Shown here: positions 9,901 through 17,625 of the stretch, piece after piece
Layout: the number at the start of each line of letters is the position of its first letter
Position numbering within the stretch: position 1 is the stretch's first letter
Origin: Rhodopirellula bahusiensis
Lineage (GTDB): Bacteria; Planctomycetota; Planctomycetia; Pirellulales; Pirellulaceae
Assembly: GCF_002727185.1 (NCBI RefSeq)
Contig: NZ_NIZW01000006.1
Span: 310,001 to 374,000 of the forward strand
Length of the DNA stretch: 64,000 nucleotides
Direction: 5' to 3'
Program-made: the position numbers and the translations under genes
Notes under the pieces: generated by a model
What the model saw: only the letters and a program-made list of their open reading frames with translations
The model's database searches: none
Told to the model about the DNA's origin: nothing

Positions 9901-9910
9901 GATGCTTTGA
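6908..9910 (+). CDS. uvrA: UvrA excinuclease ABC subunit A
   Basis: A 1000-residue tandem ABC ATPase that scans DNA for damage in nucleotide excision repair. Visible elements in order: Walker A GLSGSGKT (45-52); a UvrB-binding/insertion region (about 130-290); a zinc module with CDHC and CPEC pairs (about 288-315); signature LSGGETQR (about 538); Walker B VLDEPTAGLH; a second Walker A GRSGSGKS (692-699); a second zinc module with CAAC and CGEC (about 800-825); and a second Walker B LMDEPTTGLH. The second signature reads LSSGEAQR instead of LSGGE. I chose ATG 6908 because homology begins just after it; the frame stays open to 6788, and GTG 6893 is an alternative with GGAGGAG 15 bases upstream. 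It keeps the insertion region, so it is not the shortened class II form. Confidence 0.9.
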   Translation: MGQTQSSTTKTRVTRQPISVRGCRVHNLRDVDVDIPRGELVVICGLSGSGKTSLALDTLYAEGQRSYIESFSAYTRQYLNQLDKPDCDSISGIPPAIAVTRASAVKTNRSTVATSTEIAEHLRLLFARASELVCYQCGQPVVIDSPQSVAAQLSDPAAKVQRAIVGFELWLPNRKSASEILLGLQQEGFVRLILKGETFQLSDEDRSKMAKRIGSKGVTATVVVDRLSSSSEMSRWTESLETAMTEGNGRAVVLFQSDAEDRFAGLPTQSIDGREMLQRVASDRHRCDHCDIEYPDPVPRAFNFNHPMGACPECEGFGDVIGIDMDRIVPDKSKSIREGAIAPWNAPSYQHELEELLALADDYDLPVDVPFSKLKKKHLKLIHEGVRERKFGGLDGFFAWLDRKKYKMHIRVFASRYRSYRTCPACGGDRLKPESLAYKVGGRNISEMLAMRCDELDQFLTDWFGDDASSDNEADVLHDDVVREKLVGYQTQAELLIADQQRRHTIASEPVRQIRDRLRYLDQVGLGYLQLNRTLRTLSGGETQRIALTLALGSTLVGMLYVLDEPTAGLHPVDVEQLVDAITQLRDRGNTVVTVEHNDTLIQLADRVIEIGPGAGVGGGLVTFEGTPKQLMKAKDSLTGRYLGKNRKKSIQLDLTDGRTPTGSLVLNGASGHNLRDIDVEFPLGCMTVVTGRSGSGKSSLIHDTLFGAVSIRLAERRGEVPSADIVANTLPYRTLRGEQAIDDCLLVDQSPISRSPRSCPVTFAKAFDPIRQAFAGTVDAKIRNFKPGHFSFNSSAGQCAACEGAGVQTIDMQFLADVSMRCGECRGRRYRDEVLQVRYRDRTIADVLEMTVREASEFFREMPKVQNKLKRLIDVGLDYVALGQPATTLSSGEAQRLKLAAFLAGSSKRRTLFLMDEPTTGLHFDDITRLLKCFDALIDEGHSLVVIEHHPMLMAAADQIIEVGPGAAEEGGQIVASGTRDEVASVNDSLTGQVLRQML

Positions 9911-9926
9911 CGAGCAATCAGAGTAG

Positions 9927-9945
9927 AACGTTTGTCTCAAACGTT
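9927..9945. terminator. Hairpin 17 bp after uvrA stop
   Basis: Perfect 8-bp inverted repeat AACGTTTG with a 3-base TCT loop and CAAACGTT. It is placed where a terminator for uvrA would lie, but no uridine tract follows, so it may instead be part of the repeat cluster beginning at 9945. Confidence 0.4.
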
Positions 9946-9982
9946 TGGAGGTCGTGCAATATTTTGGAGGTCGTGCAATATT
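9945..9982. repeat. Exact 19-bp tandem duplication
   Basis: The unit TTGGAGGTCGTGCAATATT occurs twice head-to-tail (9945-9963 and 9964-9982). It contains the GGAGGTCGTGC end of the MITE-like element that follows, so the left end of that element appears to have been duplicated. Confidence 0.85.
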
Positions 9983-10218
9983 GATGTGCCGTGCTCGCAT
10001 TGTTGAAATCACCCTCCTGAACGCAGTTGGGGAGGGTCGGAATGCGAGCGTTCAGCGAGAATTCCGGGGAGGGTAGTGCGCACCTTTTCCCATGCTCGGC
10101 CCTCACCCTCGCGTACGCCTGAACGGCGTCGCTCGACCTCTCCCCAAACTTCGTTTCGGGAGAGGTACGCCGTGTGTAAGTCAGCCGAAAAGCGGCATCA
10201 AAAAAATGAACGACCTCC
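9966..10218 (+). repeat. MITE-like intergenic element, copy 2
   Basis: A 253-bp element beginning GGAGGTCGTGC and ending ACGACCTCC, hence with short terminal inverted repeats. Its interior is homologous, in opposite orientation on the chromosome, to copy 1 at 5170-5418. Several internal palindromic blocks are visible (CCTCTCC near AACTTCGTTT and GGGAGAGG). No ORF belongs to it. The rest of the uvrA-hisG gap (10219-10354) holds nothing I recognise. Confidence 0.78.
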
Positions 10219-10354
10219 TTGCGTGGCTGGGTGATGCCGTTGAGCAGCGTTGTGCGAATGGTGTGACACGTTGCGTCTGGGAATCGACGCGGCTTGGTGT
10301 TTGTGCGTGGCCTGACGGAACCGTTGAAGGCACTGTTCCGCGTTTGGAGTCGAC

Positions 10355-11254
10355 CTACAAACGACAATTATTGATCGTCATTTCGAAGATGCCGGACGCG
10401 CCGATTTCCTTGAGGCGTTCCATGACTTCGACGACTTCGCCGCGTCGGACCATGACCTGGATCGCACACCAGTCTTTGTCTTCGAGCGAGTTGATGGTCG
10501 GCGAGTTGAAACCGGGGGTGATCTTTTCCGCTTCGGCAAGTTGCGATCGCGGGATGTTGTATTCGACCAGGGAGTAGTCTCGAGCGAGGACCACGCCTTC
10601 GAGTCGCGAAACCAAACGGTCGGCAACTTCTTTGCGGCGATGCGTTCCGTTTTGAATCAGCACGGTTTCGTAGTGGCCGATTTCTTCCAGGATCCGCAAG
10701 CGGTTGGCGGCCAGAGTGCTGCCGGTTTCGACCAAGTCGACGATCGCGTCCGCGACGCCAAGACGAATCATCGCTTCGACGCTGCCGGACAACGACACCA
10801 GATGTGCTTTCGCGTTTTTGGTGGCGAGGTATTGCTCTGTGACGTGCGGGAAGCTGGTCGCGATTCGTTTGCCGTCGAGCTGTGCCGCGTCGGTGTAGTC
10901 TTCGTCATCGGGGACGCAGAACGCCAGTCGGCATCGGCCGACACCAAACGCCATGCGTTGTTCGACGTTGGCCCCGGCTTCTTCGACCAGGTCACTGCCG
11001 GTGATCCCCATGTCGATGGCACCTTCGGCACATAGCGTTGGGATATCATCGGTTCGCAAAAAGATCAGATCGATTGGCAGCCCGCTGACTCGAGCGAACA
11101 GGCCTCGATTTTGACGGCGAAAGCTCAATCCTGCTTGGTTCAGCAGTCCGGTGGCCAGTTCGCTGAGTCGGCCTTTGCTGGGAATCCCCAAACGCAAAAA
11201 ATTTTCGGGGTCAGAGCCGCTTCCGAGGGGGGCCAAAGTCGTCATGGGAACCAA
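10355..11254 (-). CDS. hisG: ATP phosphoribosyltransferase, long form
   Basis: A 299-residue enzyme for the first step of histidine synthesis, joining ATP and PRPP. Visible features are LRLGIPSKGRL at the N-terminus, ARVSGLPIDLIFLRTDDIP, the GAIDMGITGSDLVEE segment, and the PRPP-binding loop DLVETGSTLAANRL (about residues 173-186). The C-terminal 75-80 residues (PTINSLEDKDWCAIQVMVRR to the end) form the ACT-like regulatory domain of the long form. This form is feedback-inhibited by histidine and does not need HisZ. A second possible start is Met4. It lies 95 bp downstream of hisE on the same strand; no other his gene is in the window. Confidence 0.95.
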   Translation of the reverse strand: MVPMTTLAPLGSGSDPENFLRLGIPSKGRLSELATGLLNQAGLSFRRQNRGLFARVSGLPIDLIFLRTDDIPTLCAEGAIDMGITGSDLVEEAGANVEQRMAFGVGRCRLAFCVPDDEDYTDAAQLDGKRIATSFPHVTEQYLATKNAKAHLVSLSGSVEAMIRLGVADAIVDLVETGSTLAANRLRILEEIGHYETVLIQNGTHRRKEVADRLVSRLEGVVLARDYSLVEYNIPRSQLAEAEKITPGFNSPTINSLEDKDWCAIQVMVRRGEVVEVMERLKEIGASGIFEMTINNCRL

Positions 11255-11349
11255 AAAAGATCGAGAACCAAAAAGTCAGTGAGGCGAAAAGAGTAATCAC
11301 TGGACTCGATTTTTGGCAGGTGTCTGTTTGGTGCCGCCCCCATTCAGGT

Positions 11350-11712
11350 TCACGAATCGGCGGCGTCCGAGTCCTTTTTTGCGGGCCGGGAGGCTTTTTC
11401 GACCAAGCCGGACGTGCCTTCTCGACGAGCCAGTTCGGCGGCGACTTCATCCAGTTCGATTCCTCGCCATGCCATCAGGACCATCGCGTGATAGATCAGG
11501 TCGCCGGCTTCGTAGATGGCATGTTGGCGGCCGGCTTCGTCGGGTTCATCGGCGGCTTCGATCAGCTCCTCGGCTTCTTCACGAATTTTTCGACCGATCG
11601 CCTCCGCACCACCGTTCATCAACTTGGTCGTGTAGGAGCCCTCGGGACGCTCCGCGGCACGAGTCCGCAGGGTGGCCATCAGACGATCCAGGGGAAGCAA
11701 CGATTCGGGCAT
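11350..11712 (-). CDS. hisE: Phosphoribosyl-ATP pyrophosphatase
   Basis: A 120-residue monofunctional PRA-PPase, the second step of histidine synthesis. It matches the MazG-like all-alpha family: LDRLMATLRTRA, GSYTTKLMNGGAEAIGRKIREEAEELIEAA, and EAGDLIYHAMVLMAWRGIELDEVAAELARR, with Glu/Asp metal ligands in the EEAEE and EAGDL segments. Length is normal for HisE not fused to HisI. It precedes hisG on the same strand and probably forms a two-gene unit with it. The C-terminus is Lys/Asp-rich. Confidence 0.93.
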   Translation of the reverse strand: MPESLLPLDRLMATLRTRAAERPEGSYTTKLMNGGAEAIGRKIREEAEELIEAADEPDEAGRQHAIYEAGDLIYHAMVLMAWRGIELDEVAAELARREGTSGLVEKASRPAKKDSDAADS

Positions 11713-11776
11713 GGGATTTCCGTTTCAGCGAAAGAGTTAGCGGCCCTGGCCAACATACTTCCGTCAACAAACGATC

Positions 11777-11811
11777 GGAACCCGCAGGGCAATGAAGCCC
11801 GCGAGTTCCGT
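11777..11811 (-). terminator. Weak terminator-like hairpin after the secreted Ser/Asn protein
   Basis: A stem built from CGGAAC and GTTCCG, with further GC pairing inside (CCGCAGGGC against GCCCGCG). It lies 41 bp downstream of the minus-strand gene ending at 11852 and is followed on that strand by a modest T-rich stretch. Position supports a terminator; the U-tract is poor. Confidence 0.35.
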
Positions 11812-11851
11812 TGTCGTTTTGCTGATGGAGCTTTTGCTCAGGCGGTGAAGA

Positions 11852-12364
11852 TCACCAAGGCATGACCGCGTTTTGCACGGGCGGCGTGTAGGGTTGCGCG
11901 ATGTAGCGGTTGTCGACCGCACGAGCGCGGCTGGTGCTGGATCGTCCGAACCATGAATTCGCGGTCGAGTTGGATCGAGCGTTGGACCAGTTGCCAAGTG
12001 CTTTGGCGGTGCTGCTGCTTCTCGAGAATCCACCGTGAGTGACCGCACGTGAATCGGCGTGTGATCGGGCTCTCCAGCCGTTGGCGTGCGAGCGACCTTG
12101 GCTGATTGCGACACCGCCGTTGGCGTAGGCGGTGCTGTTTCCACTAGCGAATCCACCGTTGCGTCCGCTGCCTCGCATGTCGGATCGAGCGTAGCCGCCA
12201 TTGGTGGCGTAGGAGCTGGCATTCAGTCGAGTGTTGCCACGGCCGCTGGCGGTTGAGATCGCGGTGCCGCCGTTGGAGTAGCTGCGGGCGGTGACTTGAG
12301 CATTGGCTTCGGCGGTCATCAAGCAAGCGGCTGCGACGGCGATGGCGAAGAGACGAGTGGACAT
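11852..12364 (-). CDS. Small secreted Ser/Asn/Gly/Arg-rich low-complexity protein
   Basis: A 170-residue protein with a clear signal peptide (about 1-22, ending ANA-Q). The mature part is almost entirely low complexity: degenerate repeats of Ser, Asn, Ala, Gly and Arg (SYSNGGTAIS, SYATNGGYARS, STAYANGGVAIS, RSHANGWRARS), with no Cys and almost no Lys or Glu. It ends in a short Pro-rich tail. Charge is strongly positive. The composition resembles matrix or wall-associated proteins; no enzyme motif is present. It is divergent from the transmembrane kinase at 12606 across 241 bp. A similar low-complexity secreted protein sits on the kinase's other side. No family assigned. Confidence 0.65.
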   Translation of the reverse strand: MSTRLFAIAVAAACLMTAEANAQVTARSYSNGGTAISTASGRGNTRLNASSYATNGGYARSDMRGSGRNGGFASGNSTAYANGGVAISQGRSHANGWRARSHADSRAVTHGGFSRSSSTAKALGNWSNARSNSTANSWFGRSSTSRARAVDNRYIAQPYTPPVQNAVMPW

Positions 12365-12605
12365 GGCTGGGTTCCTCAGTGAGCGAGTTTCAAGAAGTTG
12401 TTTTGAAGGACTTTGTTGTCTTCACCGGAACCTTGCGAGAAACCCATCGCTAACCCCTCATCGTTTTTCGTTTTTTTTTGTTTCCATCGTAAAAAGACGG
12501 CCAAACCGAAGCCGTCGACCGTTGGTGTTCGAGTAAGCTTCGCCAGGCGGATTCACTTTTTCCACAGAGATCGACGCTCCACACAATCGATGTTGAACGA
12601 ACGAG

Positions 12606-15600
12606 GTGACCGTTTTGCCAGATGACCCGTCATCCAACGCAGAAGACATTTTTTTGGACGCCATCGATCTGCCCGCAGCGGATCGAGAGGCTTATCTGCG
12701 GCAGCGGTGCGATGGAGATGCGGAGTTGTTGCGCAAAGTTCGCAACCTAATCGCGGCAGACGAAGCGGCTCAGGATGACGAGTTCTTGAGGTCCAAGTTC
12801 ATGCCGGCGTCGCCATTGATGCAGGCGTTCGGGGACGACCAGCAGAACGACTCCGGCGACATCCCCGAAGAATACGCCGCCTTCAGCGAGTCCGCTCGTT
12901 TCCAAATCCTTTCGCGTCACGATGAAGGTGGATTGGGCGAAGTCTTGGTCGCGCACGACCGGCAGCTCGACCGGGAGGTCGCGATCAAGCAAATCCGGCC
13001 GCAATGGAACGGGCACGAAGAAGCCAACGCACGCTTTCTTCGCGAAGCCGAGATCACTGGCCGGTTGGAACATCCCGGGATCGTTCCCGTCTATGCCATG
13101 GGGACTTGGAAGGATGGACGGCCGTTTTATGCGATGCGTTTCATCGAAGGACAAACGCTGCGGCAAGTGATTCGCGAATACCGTGATTCATTGAAAGACG
13201 AATCGAGGCACGCTAATTCTTCAAACGATGGCGAGCAGGCTCGTTCACTGCGGACGATCCTGAATCGTTTCGTCGATGTTTGCAACACGATCGAATACGC
13301 ACACAGTCGGCGGATCATCCATCGCGACATCAAACCCGCCAACATCATGGTCGGTCCATACGGCGAGACGCTGGTGGTGGATTGGGGACTGGCGAAGCAG
13401 CTCGATGATGGTTCGGAGATTGCGGTCGCTGATAAATTCGATGCGAAACCAGACGCTTCCACGAAAGGCGAAAGCGATTCCAGCCACACGCGAGCGGGCG
13501 GGACCGTGGGCACGCCGCAGTACATGAGTCCGGAGCAAGCGAACGGAGATGTTTCACTGGTTGGATGCCAAACCGATGTGTATCTGCTGGGGGCGACGCT
13601 GTATCAAATCTTGACGGGATCGGCGCCTCATCAAGACGATTCTGTTAGCCAGATTCTCCAGCGTGTTCGCCAAGAAGAGGTCACACCGCCACGTCGCCGC
13701 GATGCGAGTGTTTCAGAACCTTTGCAAGCGATTTGTTTGAAAGCGATGGCGAAGAAGCCCGCGGATCGTTACCCGAGCGTGGCCGCGTTGGCGGCCGACG
13801 TGGAACGTTGGTTGGGCGACGAACCCGTGTCGGTATTCAGTGATCCGTTGGCGGTGCGGATTGGACGTTGGGGGCGAAAGCATCGAACGCTGGCGACCAG
13901 CGGCGCGGTCGCTGCGCTGTTGTTGATGATCGGCTCCATCGCCGGAGCGGCGGTTTGGAGTTACCAAAGTTCGCAACGTCTGAAGGTTGAACGCGAACGC
14001 AATCAAAAGGAATTGGAACTCACCATCGCGAATGCAAAGCGGTTGAACGAGATTCGTAATTCGGTGGACTCCGATTGGCAGGTCGCGGCCAGCGAAATCG
14101 AATTCGGACGCTATGAATCAGCGCTGGGCATTCTGCAGCGGGCATCCAAAACGTTGGAGGAAGAACCCGAGTTCAGCCAGGATCGCGATCGGATCGTCGC
14201 CAAGGCGGAACGCATGCAGCAGTTGGTTTCGTTCTACGATTTGTCGGAACAAGCCGAAGAGTTTGGGATCATGAGCCGTGACACACAGGGAATCATGGCG
14301 GCCTCGAACGCGCTGAAGGCTCTCGGTATTTGGGAGCAACGCGATTGGTGGAACTACCTGCCCAACGAGGATCTGTCAGCCGATCAAAAGGATCGGTTGC
14401 TTTGGGACACCTACCAACAATGGATCATCTTGGACGGGATGTTGGTCAAGACGATTGGGACTCGATTGTTCGGGGTGATGAAGCATTCCGATGGTGATTC
14501 GGATTCGAGCGAGCGTTTGTGGAAGGCCTGGACGGCGATGCAGACCAAAGCCGGCATCGCAGAAGCTCAGGCGGCCAAGGTCGTGAGCGAACGAGTCGAA
14601 CTGTTTCGGCAATCGGAGGCGGTGCGCTGGTACCGCGGGATCGCGAATTTCCGTTTGGGCGATGGCAAATGGGTCAAAGGCGAAGAGCTGGGGACGGCTC
14701 GCAACGCGGCTGATGCGCAAAAGATCGGCATCATGTGTTTGCTGTCCGCCATGGATCCATCGTTCCGAGTGGTGTTCAAAGATTACAAAAACCTCGACGC
14801 CGTCGAAGGTGGACGCCAGTTGTTCCAGCGTTCGGCGTCACTGCGTCCGAACCACTATTGGACGCAGCTCACTCTCGGCCATCTCCAGTACTTCTCCGCG
14901 ATCCAACAGCCTGAACTGACTTGGCAGAGCTATTCGTTGGCCATTCAAACCTTTGGGCGATGCATCGCGATCAATCCAGACAACTGCTTTGGCTACGCCG
15001 ACCGTGCTGCTTTGTATCGGATGCAGGCGGATCTGTTGCGAGACGATGAGTCGGTCGATCCGTCCATCCGCGAAGAACGGATCGAAGACCTTTTGTTGTG
15101 GAGCATGCAAGATGCGGAAAACGCATTCCGGCTGGGCGAAAAACAACCTTGGGTCGGATGGGTCTACGGCATGACCCTTTCCGCGATCGATCAAAACGAA
15201 CTTGCCGTTGACGTGTTGCTGGAAACATGTCGGCAGTCGTTGGCTTTGGTGCCGGTGGTGGATTCCGCTTTGATTGCCGCGGAAGATTTGCGAGGACGAT
15301 CCGATGCGATTCAGTTCGCAGAGCAAATGACGGAGCGGCATAAGGATCAGCCCGTTTACCCGTTGCTACTGGCATCCATTCATCTGACACGCCAGCAGAA
15401 TGATGTGGCTGAAGTGGTGTTGGGCGAACTCTTTGAATCGGGACAAGTCCATCGGTTGTCGCCGCCCTTACTGGCTCACGCGTTGGCGGCTCGCGGGATC
15501 ATTCATTTGTCTGCCGAACGATTGGAACTCGCGGCGGAAGATTTTGAGAAAGCCAATCAGTTGGATCCGCATCACTTGTGGGCGGCCTACGGAATCGCTG

Positions 15601-16478
15601 CCTGCAAGGATCGTTCGGGTGAGTACGAAGAAGCTCTCGGGCTCTACAAGCTGGCATCGAAGCTTGCAAAGCTGAGTGAACACCAGGCGGCATGTTTGTT
15701 GGGCATTGGGCGGACGCAAGCCTATCTGCGGAGCTATCCCGAAGCGGCCGAATCGGTTCAAGCGGCTTTGGAAACGCAGCCCGGTTGCGAAGTGCTCGGC
15801 GCGGTGCGGCCGTTGTATGACCGGCTGAAGGAATGGTCAAAGACGTCGCGGCCAAAGGAGGAGATGCGGCTGTTGTCGGACTGGATCAAAGAAATCAACA
15901 AACTGCCGCGAGCGACGAAGGTGCTGATTGCGGACGGTGAGACGCCAAAGCCTTACCAAGCATCGCTGCTCAATGGTGGCTTTGAGCAAGGCGGATGGAA
16001 CTACTGGTCCAACGATCGAGGCATCGCGTGGATCAACGATCCGGGATATCGGTCATTGGCCAGCGTCACGTCGTCTCAAGCTCACACGGGTGAGCATTCG
16101 ATCCGGATCGTGGGTGATCGACCGTTATCGGGTGAAGATGCGACGCAGGCTGACGGCGAAACAATTCCAAAGGGTGGGCGGACCAAACAGGTTTTCCCGA
16201 TTCCCGAAAATTCGCGGTGTGTTGTCTCGGTTTGGGCCAAGGCAAAAGATCTGGACGAAGACGCTGTGCAATTGATCGTCGATGGATCGCAGGTCCCAGT
16301 GACTTTGGATTTGGCCGAGGGAACTTACGATTGGCAGAAATTCGAGAGCGAAATCTACTTCGGTCGCTCGCCGGATCCAACGCTGACCAGCATCCCGATG
16401 GAGGTTCAGATTGTCTCGGCCGGCGAGGGCGAAGCGTGGTTGGATGATTTGACGGTGACGGTGTTCGACGCGGATTGA
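12606..16478 (+). CDS. Transmembrane Ser/Thr protein kinase with TPR region and C-terminal beta-sandwich module
   Basis: A 1290-residue receptor-like kinase. The N-terminal segment (about 10-60) is the helical leader common on planctomycete kinases. The kinase domain spans about 98-405: P-loop DEGGLGEV, ATP Lys128 in VAIKQI, HRDIKPAN with catalytic Asp241, a DWG metal motif at 259-261, and GTPQYMSPEQ activation/P+1 region. A single membrane span follows (about 429-452), then a long TPR-like helical region (about 460-1090). The end (about 1115-1285) is a beta-rich module: LLNGGFEQGG, HTGEHSIRIVGD, and WVQ-type strands to WLDDLTVTVFD. It resembles CBM4/9-type jelly rolls. GTG start fits the leader. 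A ligand-sensing exterior is inference. Confidence 0.88.
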   Translation: MTVLPDDPSSNAEDIFLDAIDLPAADREAYLRQRCDGDAELLRKVRNLIAADEAAQDDEFLRSKFMPASPLMQAFGDDQQNDSGDIPEEYAAFSESARFQILSRHDEGGLGEVLVAHDRQLDREVAIKQIRPQWNGHEEANARFLREAEITGRLEHPGIVPVYAMGTWKDGRPFYAMRFIEGQTLRQVIREYRDSLKDESRHANSSNDGEQARSLRTILNRFVDVCNTIEYAHSRRIIHRDIKPANIMVGPYGETLVVDWGLAKQLDDGSEIAVADKFDAKPDASTKGESDSSHTRAGGTVGTPQYMSPEQANGDVSLVGCQTDVYLLGATLYQILTGSAPHQDDSVSQILQRVRQEEVTPPRRRDASVSEPLQAICLKAMAKKPADRYPSVAALAADVERWLGDEPVSVFSDPLAVRIGRWGRKHRTLATSGAVAALLLMIGSIAGAAVWSYQSSQRLKVERERNQKELELTIANAKRLNEIRNSVDSDWQVAASEIEFGRYESALGILQRASKTLEEEPEFSQDRDRIVAKAERMQQLVSFYDLSEQAEEFGIMSRDTQGIMAASNALKALGIWEQRDWWNYLPNEDLSADQKDRLLWDTYQQWIILDGMLVKTIGTRLFGVMKHSDGDSDSSERLWKAWTAMQTKAGIAEAQAAKVVSERVELFRQSEAVRWYRGIANFRLGDGKWVKGEELGTARNAADAQKIGIMCLLSAMDPSFRVVFKDYKNLDAVEGGRQLFQRSASLRPNHYWTQLTLGHLQYFSAIQQPELTWQSYSLAIQTFGRCIAINPDNCFGYADRAALYRMQADLLRDDESVDPSIREERIEDLLLWSMQDAENAFRLGEKQPWVGWVYGMTLSAIDQNELAVDVLLETCRQSLALVPVVDSALIAAEDLRGRSDAIQFAEQMTERHKDQPVYPLLLASIHLTRQQNDVAEVVLGELFESGQVHRLSPPLLAHALAARGIIHLSAERLELAAEDFEKANQLDPHHLWAAYGIAACKDRSGEYEEALGLYKLASKLAKLSEHQAACLLGIGRTQAYLRSYPEAAESVQAALETQPGCEVLGAVRPLYDRLKEWSKTSRPKEEMRLLSDWIKEINKLPRATKVLIADGETPKPYQASLLNGGFEQGGWNYWSNDRGIAWINDPGYRSLASVTSSQAHTGEHSIRIVGDRPLSGEDATQADGETIPKGGRTKQVFPIPENSRCVVSVWAKAKDLDEDAVQLIVDGSQVPVTLDLAEGTYDWQKFESEIYFGRSPDPTLTSIPMEVQIVSAGEGEAWLDDLTVTVFDAD

Positions 16479-16621
16479 GCCTCAAAACACGGTGTTTTGC
16501 CGTCTTTGGAAAAGTTTTGAATTTCGTGAGGGGATCCGAGAGGGGATCTCGCAAGTGTTTGTGAGCCGGCAAGTCAGCCGCTCGAATCACTTCCTGAAAC
16601 CTTCTGCTTGCGAGAAAAACC

Positions 16622-17128
16622 ATGTCCAAGATCGTCAACTTCAAAGTCCTGTCCGGTGTCGCTGCTCTCCTGTTCGTCGCGGCCACTTGCCAACCCGCTT
16701 CGGCACAGAGTGCTGGATCGTATGTCGATTTCCTCAATGGCGGAGCGAGTGCGGGGGCATCCGCGAACGGCCAGTGGAAATTTGCCAAATCGAAGAGCAG
16801 TTCTAAGAATGGCACCAACTTCGGCCATGGCTTTGGCGTGGGAGCCGGCCCCAACGGCATCTCGCTGTCGAATTCGATTGGCGTGGGCGGCAAAGGAGTC
16901 GGTGGGATCGGTCACAACCTGAACATGACCATCGGACGCAACGGAACACACATCAGCCACGGTGGTGTGACGTCACAAGGAAACGGTCGGATTTACACCG
17001 GTGGGAACACAGGGATTCGAAACACTGGCACGCAACGCGGCCAGATTTACGGCGGCAGCACGTCGAGCGGATTTGGCAGCCGCACCCGAGCTTGGTCGAA
17101 CAGCCGCACGCGGTACTGGAACCGCTGA
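16622..17128 (+). CDS. Small secreted Gly/Ser/Asn-rich protein
   Basis: A 168-residue protein with signal peptide (about 1-29, ending ASAQ). The mature part is Gly-rich (NGGASAGASANG, GHGFGVGAGPNGISL, GVGGKGVGGIGHN), followed by an Arg/Ser/Gly/Asn tail ending NSRTRYWNR. Nothing catalytic is visible. It lies 143 bp after the kinase on the same strand. In layout (signal peptide, no Cys, basic Gly/Ser/Asn repeats) it mirrors the divergent protein at 11852-12364, though I see no clear sequence alignment between them. A surface-matrix or kinase-linked structural role is only a guess. Confidence 0.65.
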   Translation: MSKIVNFKVLSGVAALLFVAATCQPASAQSAGSYVDFLNGGASAGASANGQWKFAKSKSSSKNGTNFGHGFGVGAGPNGISLSNSIGVGGKGVGGIGHNLNMTIGRNGTHISHGGVTSQGNGRIYTGGNTGIRNTGTQRGQIYGGSTSSGFGSRTRAWSNSRTRYWNR

Positions 17129-17170
17129 ACTGAAAGTTGAGCTGTGCTTCTCGCTTTCCTCGACCCTCCC

Positions 17171-17345
17171 GGAGGTCGTGCAGTTTTATTTCACCCTCCC
17201 TTTGGGAGGGTCGGCCCGCTTCGGGCCGGGGAGGGTTACGCGCTGGTTCCGATGCTCGACCCTCCCCTCGCTTCGCTCGACCCTCCCAGGGGGAGGGTGA
17301 TGATAAACGCTTGGCAACACAGCAGTTTAAAACTGCACGACCTCC
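17171..17345 (+). repeat. MITE-like intergenic element, copy 3
   Basis: A 175-bp element that starts GGAGGTCGTGCAGTTTTA and ends TAAAACTGCACGACCTCC, giving 18-bp terminal inverted repeats. Inside are several CACCCTCC / GGAGGGTG blocks, GGGAGGGTCGGCC and a CTTCGCTCG segment. It is shorter than and more diverged from copies 1 and 2, but shares ends and internal style. It lies between the Gly-rich gene and the PDZ-like gene. The rest of that 497-bp gap (17129-17625) is occupied by the palindrome at 17396 and an unremarkable leader. Confidence 0.75.
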
Positions 17346-17395
17346 CCGGAGGGAGGGTGAAGTTTGGAAAGCGCGAATGACCGGGGTTCACCCAG

Positions 17396-17456
17396 TGAGC
17401 CGAAGGGCGTTAGCCCCGGTTACCACCCGCAACCGGGGCCAACGCCCTTCGGCTCA
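17396..17456. repeat. Near-perfect 26-bp inverted repeat with 9-base spacer
   Basis: The left arm begins TGAGCCGAAGGGCGTT and ends GCCCCGGTT (17396-17421). The right arm is its reverse complement (17431-17456) with one mismatch in 26. The spacer is ACCACCCGC. It is far longer than needed for a terminator and has no U-tract. It resembles the short dispersed palindromes of Rhodopirellula genomes. Confidence 0.85.
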
Positions 17457-17625
17457 TATACTCAAGACGCTTGTTTGCCTGCTGAACTCGCGGACAGCAA
17501 CCAACGACTTTCCCTTTTTTGACACTCTCGAAATCAACGAACGTCGGAGGATCCGACGCTCTTTTCTCAGTGACCTCGGGCGAGGTCACAACCGCATCTC
17601 CATCACCAACTTTCAAGGTGCTCTC

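Noticed and set aside
8273-10012. Long 579-codon open frame on the minus strand
   Set aside because: It lies antisense to uvrA, has Arg/His/Gln-rich composition and no recognisable domain; uvrA on the other strand has full motif support.
9945-10218. Possible CRISPR-like repeats
   Set aside because: Only two tandem 19-bp units without spacers; better explained by a duplicated element end. No cas gene in the window.
16066-16893. 275-codon minus-strand frame across the kinase end
   Set aside because: Pro/Arg-rich, spans the end of the kinase gene and the start of the Gly-rich gene, with no family resemblance.
17137-17625. Extended N-terminus for the PDZ-like protein
   Set aside because: This part of the frame translates the MITE-like element and palindrome; the signal peptide begins at ATG 17626.
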